The notes below the pieces were generated by a model, which worked only from the letters and a program-made list of their open reading frames with translations, was not told the DNA's origin and searched no databases. From Epithemia pelagica (lineage: Eukaryota > Bacillariophyta > Bacillariophyceae > Surirellales > Surirellaceae), in the NCBI GenBank assembly GCA_946965045.2, contig OX337234.1:2170001-2234000 (forward strand): DNA of 64,000 nt, given 5' to 3'. This document shows, in pieces, positions 23,401 through 33,925 of the stretch (position 1 is its first letter; each line of letters begins with the position of its first letter). A program made the position numbers and the translations under genes.

Positions 23401-24894
23401 CTCGTTTGTCTGTCTTTGTAGTCTGTATTGATACCACTGTAGATCATTCTAGAAAAATAATCTCCATTGCCGTAGGTCAGCATAGAGTGTTCTAGCATGT
23501 GGGTAGCATCTCGAGTAAGATGTGCCATCCCACGAGCGTACTTTGGCTCCACAGGGTATGCCATGGCCATCCAAGGTGGGAGTTTTGCTAAAAATCGTCC
23601 TTCATTCCCTTGGAAGCATGTTTTACATGCCGAGCACCTATAGTGCATGACAATGGCGTATCTTGGGGGACCAGAGCTTCCGAATAGGGGGAAAAGACAC
23701 TTGTTTTTGGAGAAATTACTCCGTGTCCGATGGAGTTTACCATTGCATAGAGGGCAAAAGAGTACTTCTCCAGGAAAAAAGAGTTCCCAATCCACAACCA
23801 AGAGTTTCTGGCGAGAAAACGAGTCGTACAAAGCACACGTGTTGGTAGCGCAGGCCGGTACACAAAATTCCATACCGTCAAAGAAGTTTGATAGCACACT
23901 CGTATCACGCTTTGTCCCCAGGCACGCTTCTTGCATAAATGAGGCAAGCGCATGCATTGTCTTGGGACACGTGATACCGTTGAATGTACCATGTGTAACC
24001 CTATGTAATATTTCCTTTTTGAAATTTTCAGCCGACATGCGCAGCTCTGTCACTGTCACACTTTGACCGTTGCTGATTTCGCCCATTCTCCCTTCTGCCA
24101 ACTTCTCACCTGTCAACGACTCTAGAGTGAGTTTTCCTGGGTTCAACACTTTTTTGGCCGTATTGGGACGCGGCTTCATGAAGTCCTCCCAGTCCTCCAT
24201 GGTGATCCCTGGTCTGTGCTTTTCAGCTTCAGACAATGGTTGTTTGTTGTTTCTTTCCCTCTCCTTCGCTGCTTTATCCACCAGTCTCTTGATCTGTCCC
24301 AGTTCGTTTGTCTTGTGTGGTTTTCCCTTTGTTTTGGTGTTGAGTGGACAGAGCATGTGGTGGGATCTGTGTGGTTTGGGGAGGTTGTTGTGTTTGGCTC
24401 TACACACACAACAATCAATCTCTTGTTGAAACTCCACGACTCCGGTAAGTGTTTGATAACCAGAGCGTCGTTGTCCGTGTCGAACAGGGAGTCGACTATA
24501 CAAGTTGCCCAGCCGTTGCGACTGGGGACCCATTGCTGCTCTTGCAGCACTTTGTGCTGCTGCAAATGATTGCACAGCACCAGAGGATGACCTACTAACC
24601 ATCTTTATTCGATTACGTTGTCTACAGGTCTGAGATGGCCAGAAAGTGGTCAATGTCTTGTTGTCGTCTTGTGTTTTGTCGACAATGGCGCGAGCGACCG
24701 CCTCGATCGGCTGATGGAATCCAACTTGGAGGTTTTTTTGGTTTTTTTCTTGCTGCCAATCCGTGATTCGGGGCCTTCGTGGGATTGGTTTTAAATCGAG
24801 GTAAGACATTTTTAACTCGTTTTTCGTTAAGTGTTTAATTGTTGTGTGACATGTCTAACCCAATCATATTGCTGCCTTGGAAAACTAACACCCC
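20442..24894 (-). mobile_element. DDE-type element, tandem copy 2
   Basis: Left end G-run then CCAAGGCAGAAGAG and a purine-rich tract; right end TCTAACCCAATCATATTG, CTGCCTTGG and CCCC. Reverse-complementing the right end gives CCAAGGCAG close to a G-run, as at the left end, so short degenerate inverted termini are present. Head-to-tail with copy 1. Immediately right is the large palindrome at 24900. Target duplications are not clear. Boundaries are by-eye. Confidence 0.6.
21075..24809 (-). CDS. Putative DDE transposase with zinc clusters, copy 2 (intact)
   Basis: 1244 residues, uninterrupted, ATG at 24809 (a second ATG at residue 70 is possible). Cys/His cluster CCVCRAKHN with HHMLCPLNTKT at about residues 133-160; a second zinc-like block with CPLCNGKL and CSACKTCFQG, reminiscent of the DUF6729 type. 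The catalytic core is inferred from Asp 542 (ANDHTHQTVKN), Asp ~607 (MYTDTWPS) and Glu ~803 (RGESKLESFHDNLANFANCG); all three blocks are conserved in copy 1. A C-terminal CQCCLC cluster, a long disordered Gln/Glu-rich stretch and a final Cys/His cluster follow. Element-encoded transposase is the simplest reading; the superfamily was not identified. Confidence 0.7.
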   Translation of the reverse strand: MSYLDLKPIPRRPRITDWQQEKNQKNLQVGFHQPIEAVARAIVDKTQDDNKTLTTFWPSQTCRQRNRIKMVSRSSSGAVQSFAAAQSAARAAMGPQSQRLGNLYSRLPVRHGQRRSGYQTLTGVVEFQQEIDCCVCRAKHNNLPKPHRSHHMLCPLNTKTKGKPHKTNELGQIKRLVDKAAKERERNNKQPLSEAEKHRPGITMEDWEDFMKPRPNTAKKVLNPGKLTLESLTGEKLAEGRMGEISNGQSVTVTELRMSAENFKKEILHRVTHGTFNGITCPKTMHALASFMQEACLGTKRDTSVLSNFFDGMEFCVPACATNTCALYDSFSRQKLLVVDWELFFPGEVLFCPLCNGKLHRTRSNFSKNKCLFPLFGSSGPPRYAIVMHYRCSACKTCFQGNEGRFLAKLPPWMAMAYPVEPKYARGMAHLTRDATHMLEHSMLTYGNGDYFSRMIYSGINTDYKDRQTRYYSFCASTGQKSEDYPKKDGEWLVNFPPQGDTIRQLYDDAASSNWNWWGLSDHDRHTREMQMVRCKRTFANDHTHQTVKNYPSACKAKALFDVANKKGEIACAILVENTKIQEVSHAVEQLARRPWFCPKAMYTDTWPSSIDFWVLIWGDEVKGCLGLFHFLQRIVKTLRPRHIDYGRALRDFKMALYEYNDEDMNNVLQALKEGKMSSSKKQYTEGEIQDLLDTPEFGRRYEKYIRKMIRSKEVIIAKLEEFKVTYKVTATPGKPSARGRRDPRTNQPLFTEDTHLAIENCKQKAVYLSDPLPLEDMYLTVAANKNSRHSLPEYIAVRGESKLESFHDNLANFANCGMRESLADNLNLQGTAHYNLTIRFKHRLLAMTLDERSLVPAGWECVVPYWNHTELRFINEMAVSSGSQQQFQWVENLPEDTGERFFSEYLAQQSRRKLEIPKHPLNDRCQCCLCAKSVVRLPHDKSFHPPPAPTLSTLPPVQTVQGMIVNPYRKRTPSNNSDETNRDNEHDKREENEKNESEDGNSPKSSPNNQSEGLLCVPIVGNPTAVESEKEQHVQKNQNASEKETITTMESGDSEPQQEESTYIKNVGEQEPSETRPLVPQAQQQEQAGEARHQESSTSQTKKQMREENQQEQERAQHRREIMQQLNSARFSSGFGTVNKNDRITSTPARITTTNTTHAQQELTTMTTSQASGPLAQTLLALSLLMPNLVQQQHHAATTTWMRPTPRNQRQFCCPKYFEYFENGKRGRPHHNKDCPNKNTKKP

Positions 24895-24899
24895 GTATT

Positions 24900-25326
24900 G
24901 CCTCGTCTCGGGTTGTGCCCATTTCGGCCTAGAAACACCCTTTGGGCACATAGTTTCAACTAGATAGAACATGATCAATATTAGGCCTACGGCAACGTGT
25001 GGATGCTCAAAGTTCTTCTCCAAGACATCCTCTATCAACATTTGATACCCCATTGCACCCATATATGACATATCTAGGTCATATGAGCGCCTAGCCAAAA
25101 ACCGAGCACAACCCCCCAAAGGAGGTGCTATGGAGGCACTCATATGACCTAGATATGTCATATATGGGTGCAATGGGGTATCAAATGTTGATAGAGGATG
25201 TCTTGGAGAAGAACTTTGAGCATCCACACGTTGCCGTAGGCCTAATATTGATCATGTTCTATCTAGTTGAAACTATGTGCCCAAAGGGTGTTTCTAGGCC
25301 GAAATGGGCACAACCCGAGACGAGGC
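24900..25326. repeat. Perfect inverted repeat, 188-bp arms, 51-bp spacer
   Basis: The arm 24900-25087 (starts GCCTCGTCTCGGG) is the exact reverse complement of 25139-25326 (ends CCCGAGACGAGGC); the spacer is 25088-25138. Both arms read as the same open peptide, which includes a hydrophobic stretch VAVGLILIMFYLVE. No target duplication is obvious. It sits between the right end of DDE element copy 2 and the flavoenzyme gene. Could be a foldback element, an inverted duplication of a gene fragment, or an assembly fold-back artefact. Confidence 0.92.
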
Positions 25327-25547
25327 ACTATATGAGACTATTGATAGGCAGTTTGGCTACGCTAGAGGCATCTTACGGAGACATAGTGAGGGTAGCAGTA
25401 AGAATGCCCCCCTCTTACTTCCCTACCGCTGGAGAGTAATACTTGAGATTGCAAGGTCGCGCATTCTGGCATCTGGCTCTAGAAAGAAAAAGATACGGCT
25501 TCCTTTTTCCAAGAACATGAATTGCTCTATCAATATTGCGGGGTTCT

Positions 25548-27490
25548 ATGAAGAACTTGACAAATCTCCCTTCACGTCTGTTCGGCACGACTTCAAGAGT
25601 TGGTTTTCTCTGGACGACGAGATTGTTATTCCCAGTGATTGCATCGCTGTCAGCTTCTGTCGCAATGTCCACGTCGTCGAGCTCCAGCGGCGTCGGACGA
25701 TGGGTAGCCGGTGAATCCTCCCAAATTGATTTGGCCAAAAAGTTGGATGTGTGGCCTCTCGATGAATACAATGCAGCCCTACTGAATGAAGTACATCCTC
25801 TGGACTATACGTCGTCCACGGAAACCCCGCACGATGTGTATGACATTATTGCGATTGGATCGGGGGCAGGAGGATTGGTGACATCCAAGCAGGTACGCAC
25901 ATTATTCGCTCAATGACATGTCTACAGGTATTGTGATATTCTAAACCATGTTTTTACACGTTGCCTGATACAGTCTGCTCGCCGTGGAGCCAAGAGTGCC
26001 TTGATATCGGCTCATCTTGCAGGTGGCGACTGCTTGAATGTAGGCTGCGTACCGTCCAAAGCCCTTCTCCGTGCCGCCAAGGCCGTTGCAGAAGTGAAGC
26101 GAGCTTCCGAATTTGGCATTGTTCTCCCAGAAGGAGAAGTGAAAATTGATTTCGCCAAGATCATGGCTCGTCTGCGCGAGCGACGCAATATGATTGCACC
26201 TGCAGACGGCCATGCTGGAACGGCGGGCACAGGTGCCCATGTGTTTCAGGGCTTTGGAAAGTTCACTGGACCAGGTTCGTGTTGAGATATTGTTGGGGAT
26301 AGTTGTATGCATGTGTTCACTTGCTCTAACGATGGTTCGCGCACACAGATACTGTCGAAGTAAATGGTACAACCCTTAAATTCAAGAAGGCGGTCGTAGC
26401 AACTGGAGGAAGACCATCGGTACCGAATGTTCCGGGTTTATCGGAAGCTCCCTATACCACCAACGAAGTTCTATTCAATTTGGAAGTGCTGCCACCTCGC
26501 ATGGTGATCCTTGGTGCAGGAGTGATAGCTTTAGAAATGGCACAATGCTTTGCTTTGTTTGGAAGTCATGTGACCGTCCTCGTAAGGTCAAAGAGATTGT
26601 TCGAATCAAAGCAGGGAGACGCTGAAGCTGCTGAACTGTTACGTCGTGAACTTGAAAAGTCTGGAGTTCACTTTGTTTCGGGCTCTACGAAACAGGTGGA
26701 AACACTTCGTGAGCGAACCAACGATCCATCAGAGCTTCCCCTGGTGAAAGTTACAGTGGGAACGGAAACTGGAACTCTGGATCTCGAATGTGAGTGTTTG
26801 TTGGTGGCTACTGGTCGCTCTTCCAATGTTGAAAACTTGGGTCTGGAAAACGCTGGTATTGAATATCAGATTGGCAAGGGAGTGGAAATTAACGACTTCG
26901 CACAAACATCCAACCCAAATGTTTATGCAGTTGGAGATGCTGCCTTAGGTGTCCCTCGTCTCACGCATATGAGTGGTGAAATGGCGAAACTAGTCGTTCA
27001 GGTGAGTTTTAACAAGTTTTGTTGAGAGATTGACACACTGGATGCCTCATCCGTGATCATGTCTACCCAGAATGCTTTGTTTGATGACGACTGGCGATTG
27101 AGCAGTTTTGTGGTACCAGCTGTTGCCTATACGGAGCCTGAATACGCCACTGCCGGAATCTCTTCGGAAGAGATGGCGACAAAGAAAGGCATCGAAGTGG
27201 ACGTGTATCGAGCCGGATTGGAGCACAACGATCGCGCGATTCTAGAAAGCAACAATGTTGGATTTTGCAAAATAGTTTGTGCCAAAGGCACGGACGAGAT
27301 CTTGGGATGCACAATCGTTGGTGAACGAGCAGGTGAGATGATCAACGAAGTGACGTTGGCCATGAAAAACAAGATTGGATTGAAGCAAATAGGTCGAAAT
27401 ATTCACAGTTACCCGACAACTGGTGAAGCAGTCATGGGCTGCGGAATTGGTTACATAAACTCTCACTGGAAACGATTGGACGTGGACTGA
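25548..27490 (+). CDS. MerA/glutathione-reductase-like FAD disulfide oxidoreductase
   Basis: Exons 25548-25892, 25974-26274, 26349-27001 and 27071-27490 give 572 residues. The family uses FAD, NAD(P)H and a redox-active cysteine pair. Seen in order: FAD motif IIAIGSGAGGLVTSKQ; redox pair GGDCLNVGCVPSKALLRAAK; ATGGRPSVP; NAD(P)H-binding VILGAGVIALEMAQ; second FAD site NVYAVGDAALG; C-terminal interface HSYPTTGEAVMG with the His-Glu pair. No heavy-metal-associated domain or C-terminal Cys pair of true mercuric reductase is seen, so substrate is unknown. About 60 N-terminal residues (MKNLTNLPSRLFGTTSRVGF) look like an organelle presequence. Start is the first ATG; the palindrome ends only 221 bp upstream. 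Confidence 0.9.
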
Positions 27491-28203
27491 GTTTTACGGA
27501 GAAATGTCATCCAAATAGATCTGTGCATCAGATATGCAACTGTTCTGCTTTATCTCAATCAACAATTAATAGATACCTTGTCCGCTAGTTATTGCTTGTC
27601 GCATGTTTAGACGTTTAGGCATTGCCCAAACTGTTGTTTCCTGAAATGAACGCCAGCTCCACGGTTTAGGCGACGCTGAAATCGCAACTCTAACTTAAAA
27701 CGCAGTGGACTCCTACTCCTACTAGGAGTACGAGTAACACCAACCACCGAATCCCCATGCGGCATAGGATTCATAGCCATGGTCGTGACTCGTGACTGCG
27801 GGCTAGAGATGGGACTCGGGACTCGGGACTGAGAAAGATGTTCCATGTTCCATGGGATTCAAGTCATCTCCATGATTGAAAAGTCGTGAGACGATGACCT
27901 AACGCGCAAAACACAAGACCCCCAAAGTCAAAAGCCAACGATTCCTTTTGTGGAAGACGTGAGCTTTCTTTCGTGTTGTTGGATTACACTGAACATCGCT
28001 TCAGTTCGTGTCCCTTGACTGAGTTAAAGGAGAAGATCCTTCGCGACAGGCTCTTTGGCGTTATCAGAGAGGCTACCCCTACTCGAAATCTTTTCTGTTC
28101 CCCCTTCGATTGGCATTTCTACGGCTCGTTGACCTTCTACGAGCGTGAGAGGATCATCTTCTCTTGAATCGTATTCTACGACGATCTTTGAATTTCTTCA
28201 AAC
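27491..28203. other. Intergenic region, no gene seen
   Basis: About 700 bp. Includes a short palindrome CTCCTACTAGGAG near 27716 and a GACTCGGGACTCGGGACT triplet near 27813. The last ~250 bp probably serve as NSF upstream and leader sequence. Confidence 0.6.
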
Positions 28204-30483
28204 ATGTCCTTTAAGACAAAGTTACAAGTGGGCAATTTGCCCTCCAACAAGCTCGCGTTGACCAACAAGGTCTACGTGTCCACTGGTGTCATCAAAAAGA
28301 TGGACGCCATGTTTCAACAAAAAGGAATCCAAAGCATTGGTACGAAATCAATCTGTCACTTGATCGCTGTCAATGGCCATCCTTATGCAGTGGAGGGGAA
28401 TGAACAGATTCCAGATGATCAAATTGCCATGAATGGATTGCATCGCCGCTTTGCCAAACTTTCCATTGGAGCATCGGTCCAGATCACCAGTATGGATCCA
28501 CCTCCCTTGCCCTTGGCTACTTTGAACTTTGCCGTGGATACTTTGGCCAAAAAGCAGGCCGCTCCTAAAGGACGGGAAGTGGCGATTGATACCAATCGGT
28601 TGGCACAAACTGTGTTGATAGTGCTTGAGAATCAAGTTTTGGAGAAGGGACAAAGCGTGGCCCTAGATTTTGAAGGCACCAAATATGAAATTACTGCCGA
28701 CAAAATGCAAGCGCTGGATCTTCGCAAAAAGGCCAAGAAAACTGATCAACAGCAGCAAGAAGATGTTTGGGCAGGACAGTTACTGGAGCCGACGCAACTC
28801 ACCTTTTCTTTGGCCGACGGAACGCGAGGGCTGGCGCTCGAAGGAGACATGGTGGCAGATGGTGGTGCTGGAACGGCACAGTCCATCTTTTTGAATGATT
28901 TTGACTTTGAAAAGCTTGGTATTGGAGGACTGGACGCTGAGTTCAATCAGATCTTTCGTCGTGCTTTTGCCAGTCGATTGTGGCCACCCTCTGTCATTAA
29001 ACAAATGGGCATTAACCACGTTCGTGGTATGCTGCTCTTTGGGCCACCGGGGTGTGGTAAGACACTGATTGCTCGACAGATTGGTAAAGCTCTCAATGCC
29101 CGTGACCCCAAAATTGTGAATGGACCCGAAATCTTGGACAAGTTTGTAGGTGGTAGTGAGGAAAAGATTCGTGAACTTTTCAAGGAAGCCGAACAGGAAC
29201 AGAATGAACGAGGTGACAAATCAATGTTACATATTATCATTTTGGACGAAATGGATGCCATTTGCAAGCAACGTGGAACTGTACGGGATGGTACGGGTGT
29301 ACAAGACTCGGTTGTAAACCAGCTCTTGTCCAAGATTGATGGTGTTGACTCCCTCAACAATATTCTGTTGATTGGAATGACAAATCGAAAAGATATGATT
29401 GATGATGCGCTCCTACGTCCTGGTCGTCTCGAAGTTCATGTAGAAATTGGCCTGCCAGATACCAAAGGTCGGCTGCAAATTCTCAATATTCACACGAGAA
29501 GCATGAAAGAATCCAAACGTCTTGCATCGGATGTTGTCAAGCGTTTGCCCGAAATTGCCGAAAAGACTAAAAACTTCTCAGGGGCGGAAATCGAAGGTCT
29601 TGTCAAGGCAGCAAGTTCCTTTGCCCTAGGCCGTTGCATTGACCATAAGAACCTGAGTAAGGCTCCGGATACCTCTAAGCTCGTGCTGACGTACGACGAT
29701 TTGATTCAGGCTCTCGATGATGTGGAACCGAAATTCGGAGCGAAATCACAAGAGCTCAAAGCGTTTTATCGAAATGGTTTTGTCAATTATGGAGAAACGT
29801 TCGATACGCTCATGCAATCCCTTCAGCGTTTGGTTGATCAAGTGCGCGTAAGCACCAAGACGCCCTTGTTGTCTGTCTTGTTGCATGGAGCGTCTGCCGT
29901 AGGCAAGACGGCTTTGGCAGCAAAGCTGGCGGTGGAGTCGGGTTTCCCTTTTGTTCGAATGATTTCGGCCGATGAGATGATTGGATATTCCGATGTATCC
30001 AAAAGTCAACTGATTCATAAGGTGTTTATGGATTCATATAAATCGCCTCTCAGTCTTATCCTGATTGATGACATTGAGCGTATCATTGATTATGTGCCGA
30101 TTGGGCCTCGTTTCAGTAACACGGTACTTCAAACACTTTTGGTTCTTCTCAAAAAGATTCCACCCGATGAGAATCGGCGTTTGCTTGTGATTGGAACGAC
30201 GTCTGTGCCACGAAATTTGGAAGATTTGGGTATCACAGAATCATTCTCCGTTGCACAACCAGTACCATTGCTGGAAGACCCTGCTGCCATTGCACGAGTA
30301 TTGCAAGATTCGGCCACAGTTGACTCAAAAACATCGGCGACAATCGCGAGGAAAATCAACAAACCGATTGGTGTGAAACAGTTGCTCATGGTGGCAGAAA
30401 TGGCGCAGCAGGGCGTTGCTGGAGAAGGGGGACCGTTGGATGCCAACATCTTTATGGAATGCCTACATACAGCAGGATTCTAA
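28204..30483 (+). CDS. NSF: NSF, vesicle-fusing ATPase (Sec18)
   Basis: 759 residues, intronless. NSF is the hexameric AAA+ ATPase that, with SNAP, disassembles SNARE complexes after fusion. The N-domain (residues ~1-200) is followed by D1: Walker A GPPGCGKTLIARQIG at about 280, the NSF-typical FVGGSEEKIRELF, Walker B IILDEMDAIC at about 348, then NILLIGMTNRKDMIDDALLRPGR. D2 has HGASAVGKTALAAKL at about 562 and LILIDDIERIIDYVPIGPRFSN, characteristic of the non-hydrolysing D2 ring. The C-terminus KPIGVKQLLMVAEMA is conserved in the family. Length matches yeast and animal NSF (740-760). Confidence 0.96.
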   Translation: MSFKTKLQVGNLPSNKLALTNKVYVSTGVIKKMDAMFQQKGIQSIGTKSICHLIAVNGHPYAVEGNEQIPDDQIAMNGLHRRFAKLSIGASVQITSMDPPPLPLATLNFAVDTLAKKQAAPKGREVAIDTNRLAQTVLIVLENQVLEKGQSVALDFEGTKYEITADKMQALDLRKKAKKTDQQQQEDVWAGQLLEPTQLTFSLADGTRGLALEGDMVADGGAGTAQSIFLNDFDFEKLGIGGLDAEFNQIFRRAFASRLWPPSVIKQMGINHVRGMLLFGPPGCGKTLIARQIGKALNARDPKIVNGPEILDKFVGGSEEKIRELFKEAEQEQNERGDKSMLHIIILDEMDAICKQRGTVRDGTGVQDSVVNQLLSKIDGVDSLNNILLIGMTNRKDMIDDALLRPGRLEVHVEIGLPDTKGRLQILNIHTRSMKESKRLASDVVKRLPEIAEKTKNFSGAEIEGLVKAASSFALGRCIDHKNLSKAPDTSKLVLTYDDLIQALDDVEPKFGAKSQELKAFYRNGFVNYGETFDTLMQSLQRLVDQVRVSTKTPLLSVLLHGASAVGKTALAAKLAVESGFPFVRMISADEMIGYSDVSKSQLIHKVFMDSYKSPLSLILIDDIERIIDYVPIGPRFSNTVLQTLLVLLKKIPPDENRRLLVIGTTSVPRNLEDLGITESFSVAQPVPLLEDPAAIARVLQDSATVDSKTSATIARKINKPIGVKQLLMVAEMAQQGVAGEGGPLDANIFMECLHTAGF

Positions 30484-30623
30484 GCATCGCGCGTCTAGAG
30501 TACACATCACGGGTGATCTAAATAAAACTGGAACGATAATATAAAGATATAGCAGCATGAATCATTTTCTTAACTGCGACATTTTACAACGAACAAGTAA
30601 CCTTTGTTAGATTCAGAGTGTTA

Positions 30624-32558
30624 TCAGTGGGAAAACTGTCGATTGTCTCCCTTTGGTCGCTTCCCATATGGATTGGACGCAGAGAAGGCATGTCCTGTCC
30701 CACTTTGCCGTTGGCCCTTCACCTTTTTGGTGCGCCGTTGCTGTCCCTTGTCTTTCCCAAATGCTAAATCTACTCGTGGGGGCACGGTAAATCCAAAGGC
30801 ACGTCCCACCGCTTGCAAATCCAACTCATGCACGTTGAATATATCTCGATGACTATGACTGGCATAGGCCAACATGTAACTTCGATAGGCATCGCGAGCA
30901 GAGCAATTGAGATAGTAATTGGTTTCAATGAGCTTTTGCAATTGCGACTGCACATTGGCCACCTTATTGTCTGGAAATTCGTATTCATTCAATGATACCT
31001 TGGCGGCTTTGAGGTATTTGAGAAAGCCAGTTTCTTCTGGCGTGAGGAAAAGCAGTGCTCGGCCAGACCCAGTTGCACCACGGGCTGTGCGACCTACACG
31101 ATGAATGTATTCCTTTGGGTCGTCGGGAGGGTCGAACTGAATGATCCAATCAACCGAAGGAATGTCTAATCCTCGGGCTGCCACATCCGTGCACAGCAAA
31201 GTTCCAGTTTGATTTTTGCAAAATTGGAAAAATGTTGTTGTCCGCTTCACTTGCTTTTGTCTCCCATGAATGTCCATACATGGAATGTCAATGTAGTTGA
31301 GGAGTTCTGCATGAAACTTGACCGAGTTGCAGGAAGAGAAGAACACCATTATCTTTTTGTTCTTGTTCTTTTTCAAAAAGGTGAAGAGCAACAAGAATCG
31401 TTTCTGCGATGGACATGTAACGTATCCCTGTTCCAAGCCAGCAGCAGTTGCAAGTTGCGTGTCACTAGGCACATCGACAAAGATAGAATTTTTTGGATTG
31501 ATGGAGAGTCGAGCCAAGTCTTCGACTTTCTTCGTTTGCGTGGCCGAGAAGAGCATGGTTTGTCGCTCCTTTGGTAAAAGTTTGAGGATTGCCCGTAAAT
31601 CATCTTCAAATCCTTGTTCCAATATACGATCTGCTTCGTCCATCACCAAAGCCACTAAATTGCGAAAGACAAAGCCTTTGGAATTTTGTAAGTGGTCCAA
31701 CAATCGTCCTGGTGTGCAAATTACGAGATTCACCCCCTTTGCCAATCGATCAGCCTCTGTTTTGCGATTGGCACCACCCATAATGAGACCATACGTTTGA
31801 CTGTGCTTGCCATGAGTACACAGCTCTTGCAGCACTCCATAGATTTGCAAGGCCAATTCGCGCGTAGGAGAAATGACGATGACGCCAGTTCCATTTTTGT
31901 TTGTAAACTTGGCCTTATGCAACAATTCAATGCAGGGAAGCAAGAAGGCCAACGTTTTGCCACTTCCTGTTTTGGCTGCACCAATTAAATCTTTGCCTGT
32001 CAAGAGAGCTGGAATCGCCATACTTTGAATTTGCGTCATGCGGGTAAAGCCCATTTCCTTCAAGCCAAATTGTGTCTTGTCAGACAGAGGGAGACTGGTA
32101 AAGACATCCTTCTTGTTTGTTGAGTAGAAGTTTGGTTTGTCGTCGTTCAAGTCATCTTTGTTCTTGTCGTCATCATCATCGTTTGTTTGTGCATTGTCGC
32201 TTCCTTCCTTGTCATCCGATTTTGGTTCCGACTCTTCCACCTCTATCGGCTTGGCTTTCTTCGTCGACTTGCCATCAGATTCGTTCAATCTGCGCTTTTT
32301 CTTTTGCGAACTTCCGCACTCATCAACAGAATCAGATGATTCTCTTCCACTTGTTTGATCATTCTTGGTTTGATCCTCACTAACCTTCGAAGGCGTTCGC
32401 AATGGCGGAGTTGATACATTCTCATCGGAGGAAGCGTCCTGCGATTTTCCTGGAGCTCCTTCGATCACAGTCCCCTCTCCATTCACCTCATCCTTTGACT
32501 GAGCCTTTGCTTTCTTCTTTTCCGCCTTTTCCTTTTTACTTTTCTTGTTCTTTCCCAT
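30624..32558 (-). CDS. HAS1: DEAD-box RNA helicase DDX18/HAS1
   Basis: 644 residues. ATG 32558 ([16 protein letters not shown]) is preferred; the open frame upstream looks non-coding. HAS1 acts in nucleolar 60S and 40S ribosome biogenesis. A lysine/acidic N-tail precedes [15 protein letters not shown] (Q motif), AAKTGSGKT (I), SPTRELALQ (Ia), [13 protein letters not shown] (II), SATQT (III), [11 protein letters not shown] (V) and [11 protein letters not shown] (VI). LEQGFEDDL and the C-terminal [20 protein letters not shown] are DDX18/HAS1 signatures. Divergent from the uS15 gene: the two ATGs are 188 bp apart, so they share a promoter region. Confidence 0.95.
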   Translation of the reverse strand: MGKNKKSKKEKAEKKKAKAQSKDEVNGEGTVIEGAPGKSQDASSDENVSTPPLRTPSKVSEDQTKNDQTSGRESSDSVDECGSSQKKKRRLNESDGKSTKKAKPIEVEESEPKSDDKEGSDNAQTNDDDDDKNKDDLNDDKPNFYSTNKKDVFTSLPLSDKTQFGLKEMGFTRMTQIQSMAIPALLTGKDLIGAAKTGSGKTLAFLLPCIELLHKAKFTNKNGTGVIVISPTRELALQIYGVLQELCTHGKHSQTYGLIMGGANRKTEADRLAKGVNLVICTPGRLLDHLQNSKGFVFRNLVALVMDEADRILEQGFEDDLRAILKLLPKERQTMLFSATQTKKVEDLARLSINPKNSIFVDVPSDTQLATAAGLEQGYVTCPSQKRFLLLFTFLKKNKNKKIMVFFSSCNSVKFHAELLNYIDIPCMDIHGRQKQVKRTTTFFQFCKNQTGTLLCTDVAARGLDIPSVDWIIQFDPPDDPKEYIHRVGRTARGATGSGRALLFLTPEETGFLKYLKAAKVSLNEYEFPDNKVANVQSQLQKLIETNYYLNCSARDAYRSYMLAYASHSHRDIFNVHELDLQAVGRAFGFTVPPRVDLAFGKDKGQQRRTKKVKGQRQSGTGHAFSASNPYGKRPKGDNRQFSH

Positions 32559-32746
32559 GATGCATGCCGAGAGCGAGGAGACGTGAGACACAAGAAGAAA
32601 GGAAAGGGAGAAAAATGTGATGGTTGGAGGAAAAGCAAGTCGACGACGGACGGACGAAGTACGGTCGGGAGTCGGGACGCTTTTGAGACGCACATGATCA
32701 TTTTTGAGCGTCCGTACGACGTCGGCGTTGGTATCTTCTCTTGCCG

Positions 32747-33664
32747 ATGATGGATTCTGGAATTCGAAGGCTGTCGTTCACCATGATGTCCTCGCTGTGG
32801 CGGTCTTCCACCACGTCTTTTTCCAGATTTGCGGGCACTTGTTTTCGACATGGCCCAGCCAGAAGCAATCAAGGCTTGAAACAACAACAAAATCGCGTCT
32901 GTTTGTACTCAACGTTGAAACAATGGTCGTGGTCCAATTCAGGCAGCAGCAGTGGGCCAAAACACCATCCACGACACTGCAGTGACAATTCAAACTTCTC
33001 GACATCTGCTATAGGAAATTTCATCTACAATAAGTCAAGTGCTTCATCTGGGATTATGGCAACGTCCGCTCGTCACATGTCCTTGACGAGACAAAAGAAG
33101 AAACGTCTACGACGTGCCATTGAGCGAAAGGCAAAACGAGAAGCCGGAATTCCTCGACCCTTGCCAAGCGGCTACGTGGACCCCACAACTCCCGTCATTG
33201 GTGCAATTTCCCGTGAGGAACAAGAAGCTCGTCGGGCTGAAAGAAAGAAAAATGAAGTTTTGGAGGTTCCCGAGGAAAAAGATACTGGACTGCCTCCCTT
33301 GCTTTATCCATTCCATTCTTCCGTCCAGGATACTGAAAAATCATTGACCATAAGTCCCAAGGTGGCCAAAGTCTTGGCTTTGAGCAATGCGACTCAGAGT
33401 CGCGTCGTTCAGGCTCAGAAAGCGGCTGGTATGAAACTGTTTCAATATCGTGAGGGTGATACGGGGTCCTCCTCCGTACAAATCATTGCTCTGACAGCTC
33501 GCATTCAACAGATGGAAACTCACTTGATTATGCATCCCAAAGACAAGTCTGGAAAGCGGGGAACGATTATTTTGCGCGCTCGCCGACGCAAAATGCTTCA
33601 ATACCTGGAACGAAAAGATTTTCCTGCCTACTGCAAGATCGTGACCGCTTTGGGACTTCGATAA
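32747..33664 (+). CDS. Mitochondrial ribosomal protein uS15
   Basis: 305 residues, intronless. First ATG at 32747 opens an Arg/Ser-rich amphipathic leader ([16 protein letters not shown]), which suggests mitochondrial import. The S15 core is at the C-terminus: [19 protein letters not shown], then [34 protein letters not shown] and IVTALGLR, close to bacterial S15 (DTGSxEVQ, HxxDxxxRRG, RRxLLxYL). Bacterial S15 is about 89 residues, so some 200 residues are presequence and a charged extension, common in mitoribosomal versions. Binds small-subunit rRNA. Plastid import is less likely, as no signal peptide is seen. Confidence 0.9.
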   Translation: MMDSGIRRLSFTMMSSLWRSSTTSFSRFAGTCFRHGPARSNQGLKQQQNRVCLYSTLKQWSWSNSGSSSGPKHHPRHCSDNSNFSTSAIGNFIYNKSSASSGIMATSARHMSLTRQKKKRLRRAIERKAKREAGIPRPLPSGYVDPTTPVIGAISREEQEARRAERKKNEVLEVPEEKDTGLPPLLYPFHSSVQDTEKSLTISPKVAKVLALSNATQSRVVQAQKAAGMKLFQYREGDTGSSSVQIIALTARIQQMETHLIMHPKDKSGKRGTIILRARRRKMLQYLERKDFPAYCKIVTALGLR

Positions 33665-33925
33665 ACCTCAAGTAATCTTGCTTATAAAGATTGCTATAGG
33701 AAACTAAGAGTTAGTGACATTATTTGTAAAGGCATGTATGGAGCTCTGCAAATCAAGGTACTGCGACAGAGACACCCTTTGCGTACTTCTTCCACTGGAC
33801 TGGTTCAACTAAAACGTAGGATCACCGAGCAGCTGGCATGCAGACGATAGACTCTACACTCAACAAAATGACACATAGCATCGAGAACACCTTTAGTCAA
33901 AAGCATGATTATCCGACTAGAGAGA

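Noticed and set aside
24835-25439. Two ORFs encoding the same peptide in opposite orientation
   Set aside because: Both come from the arms of the perfect inverted repeat and have no independent start context; not called as genes.
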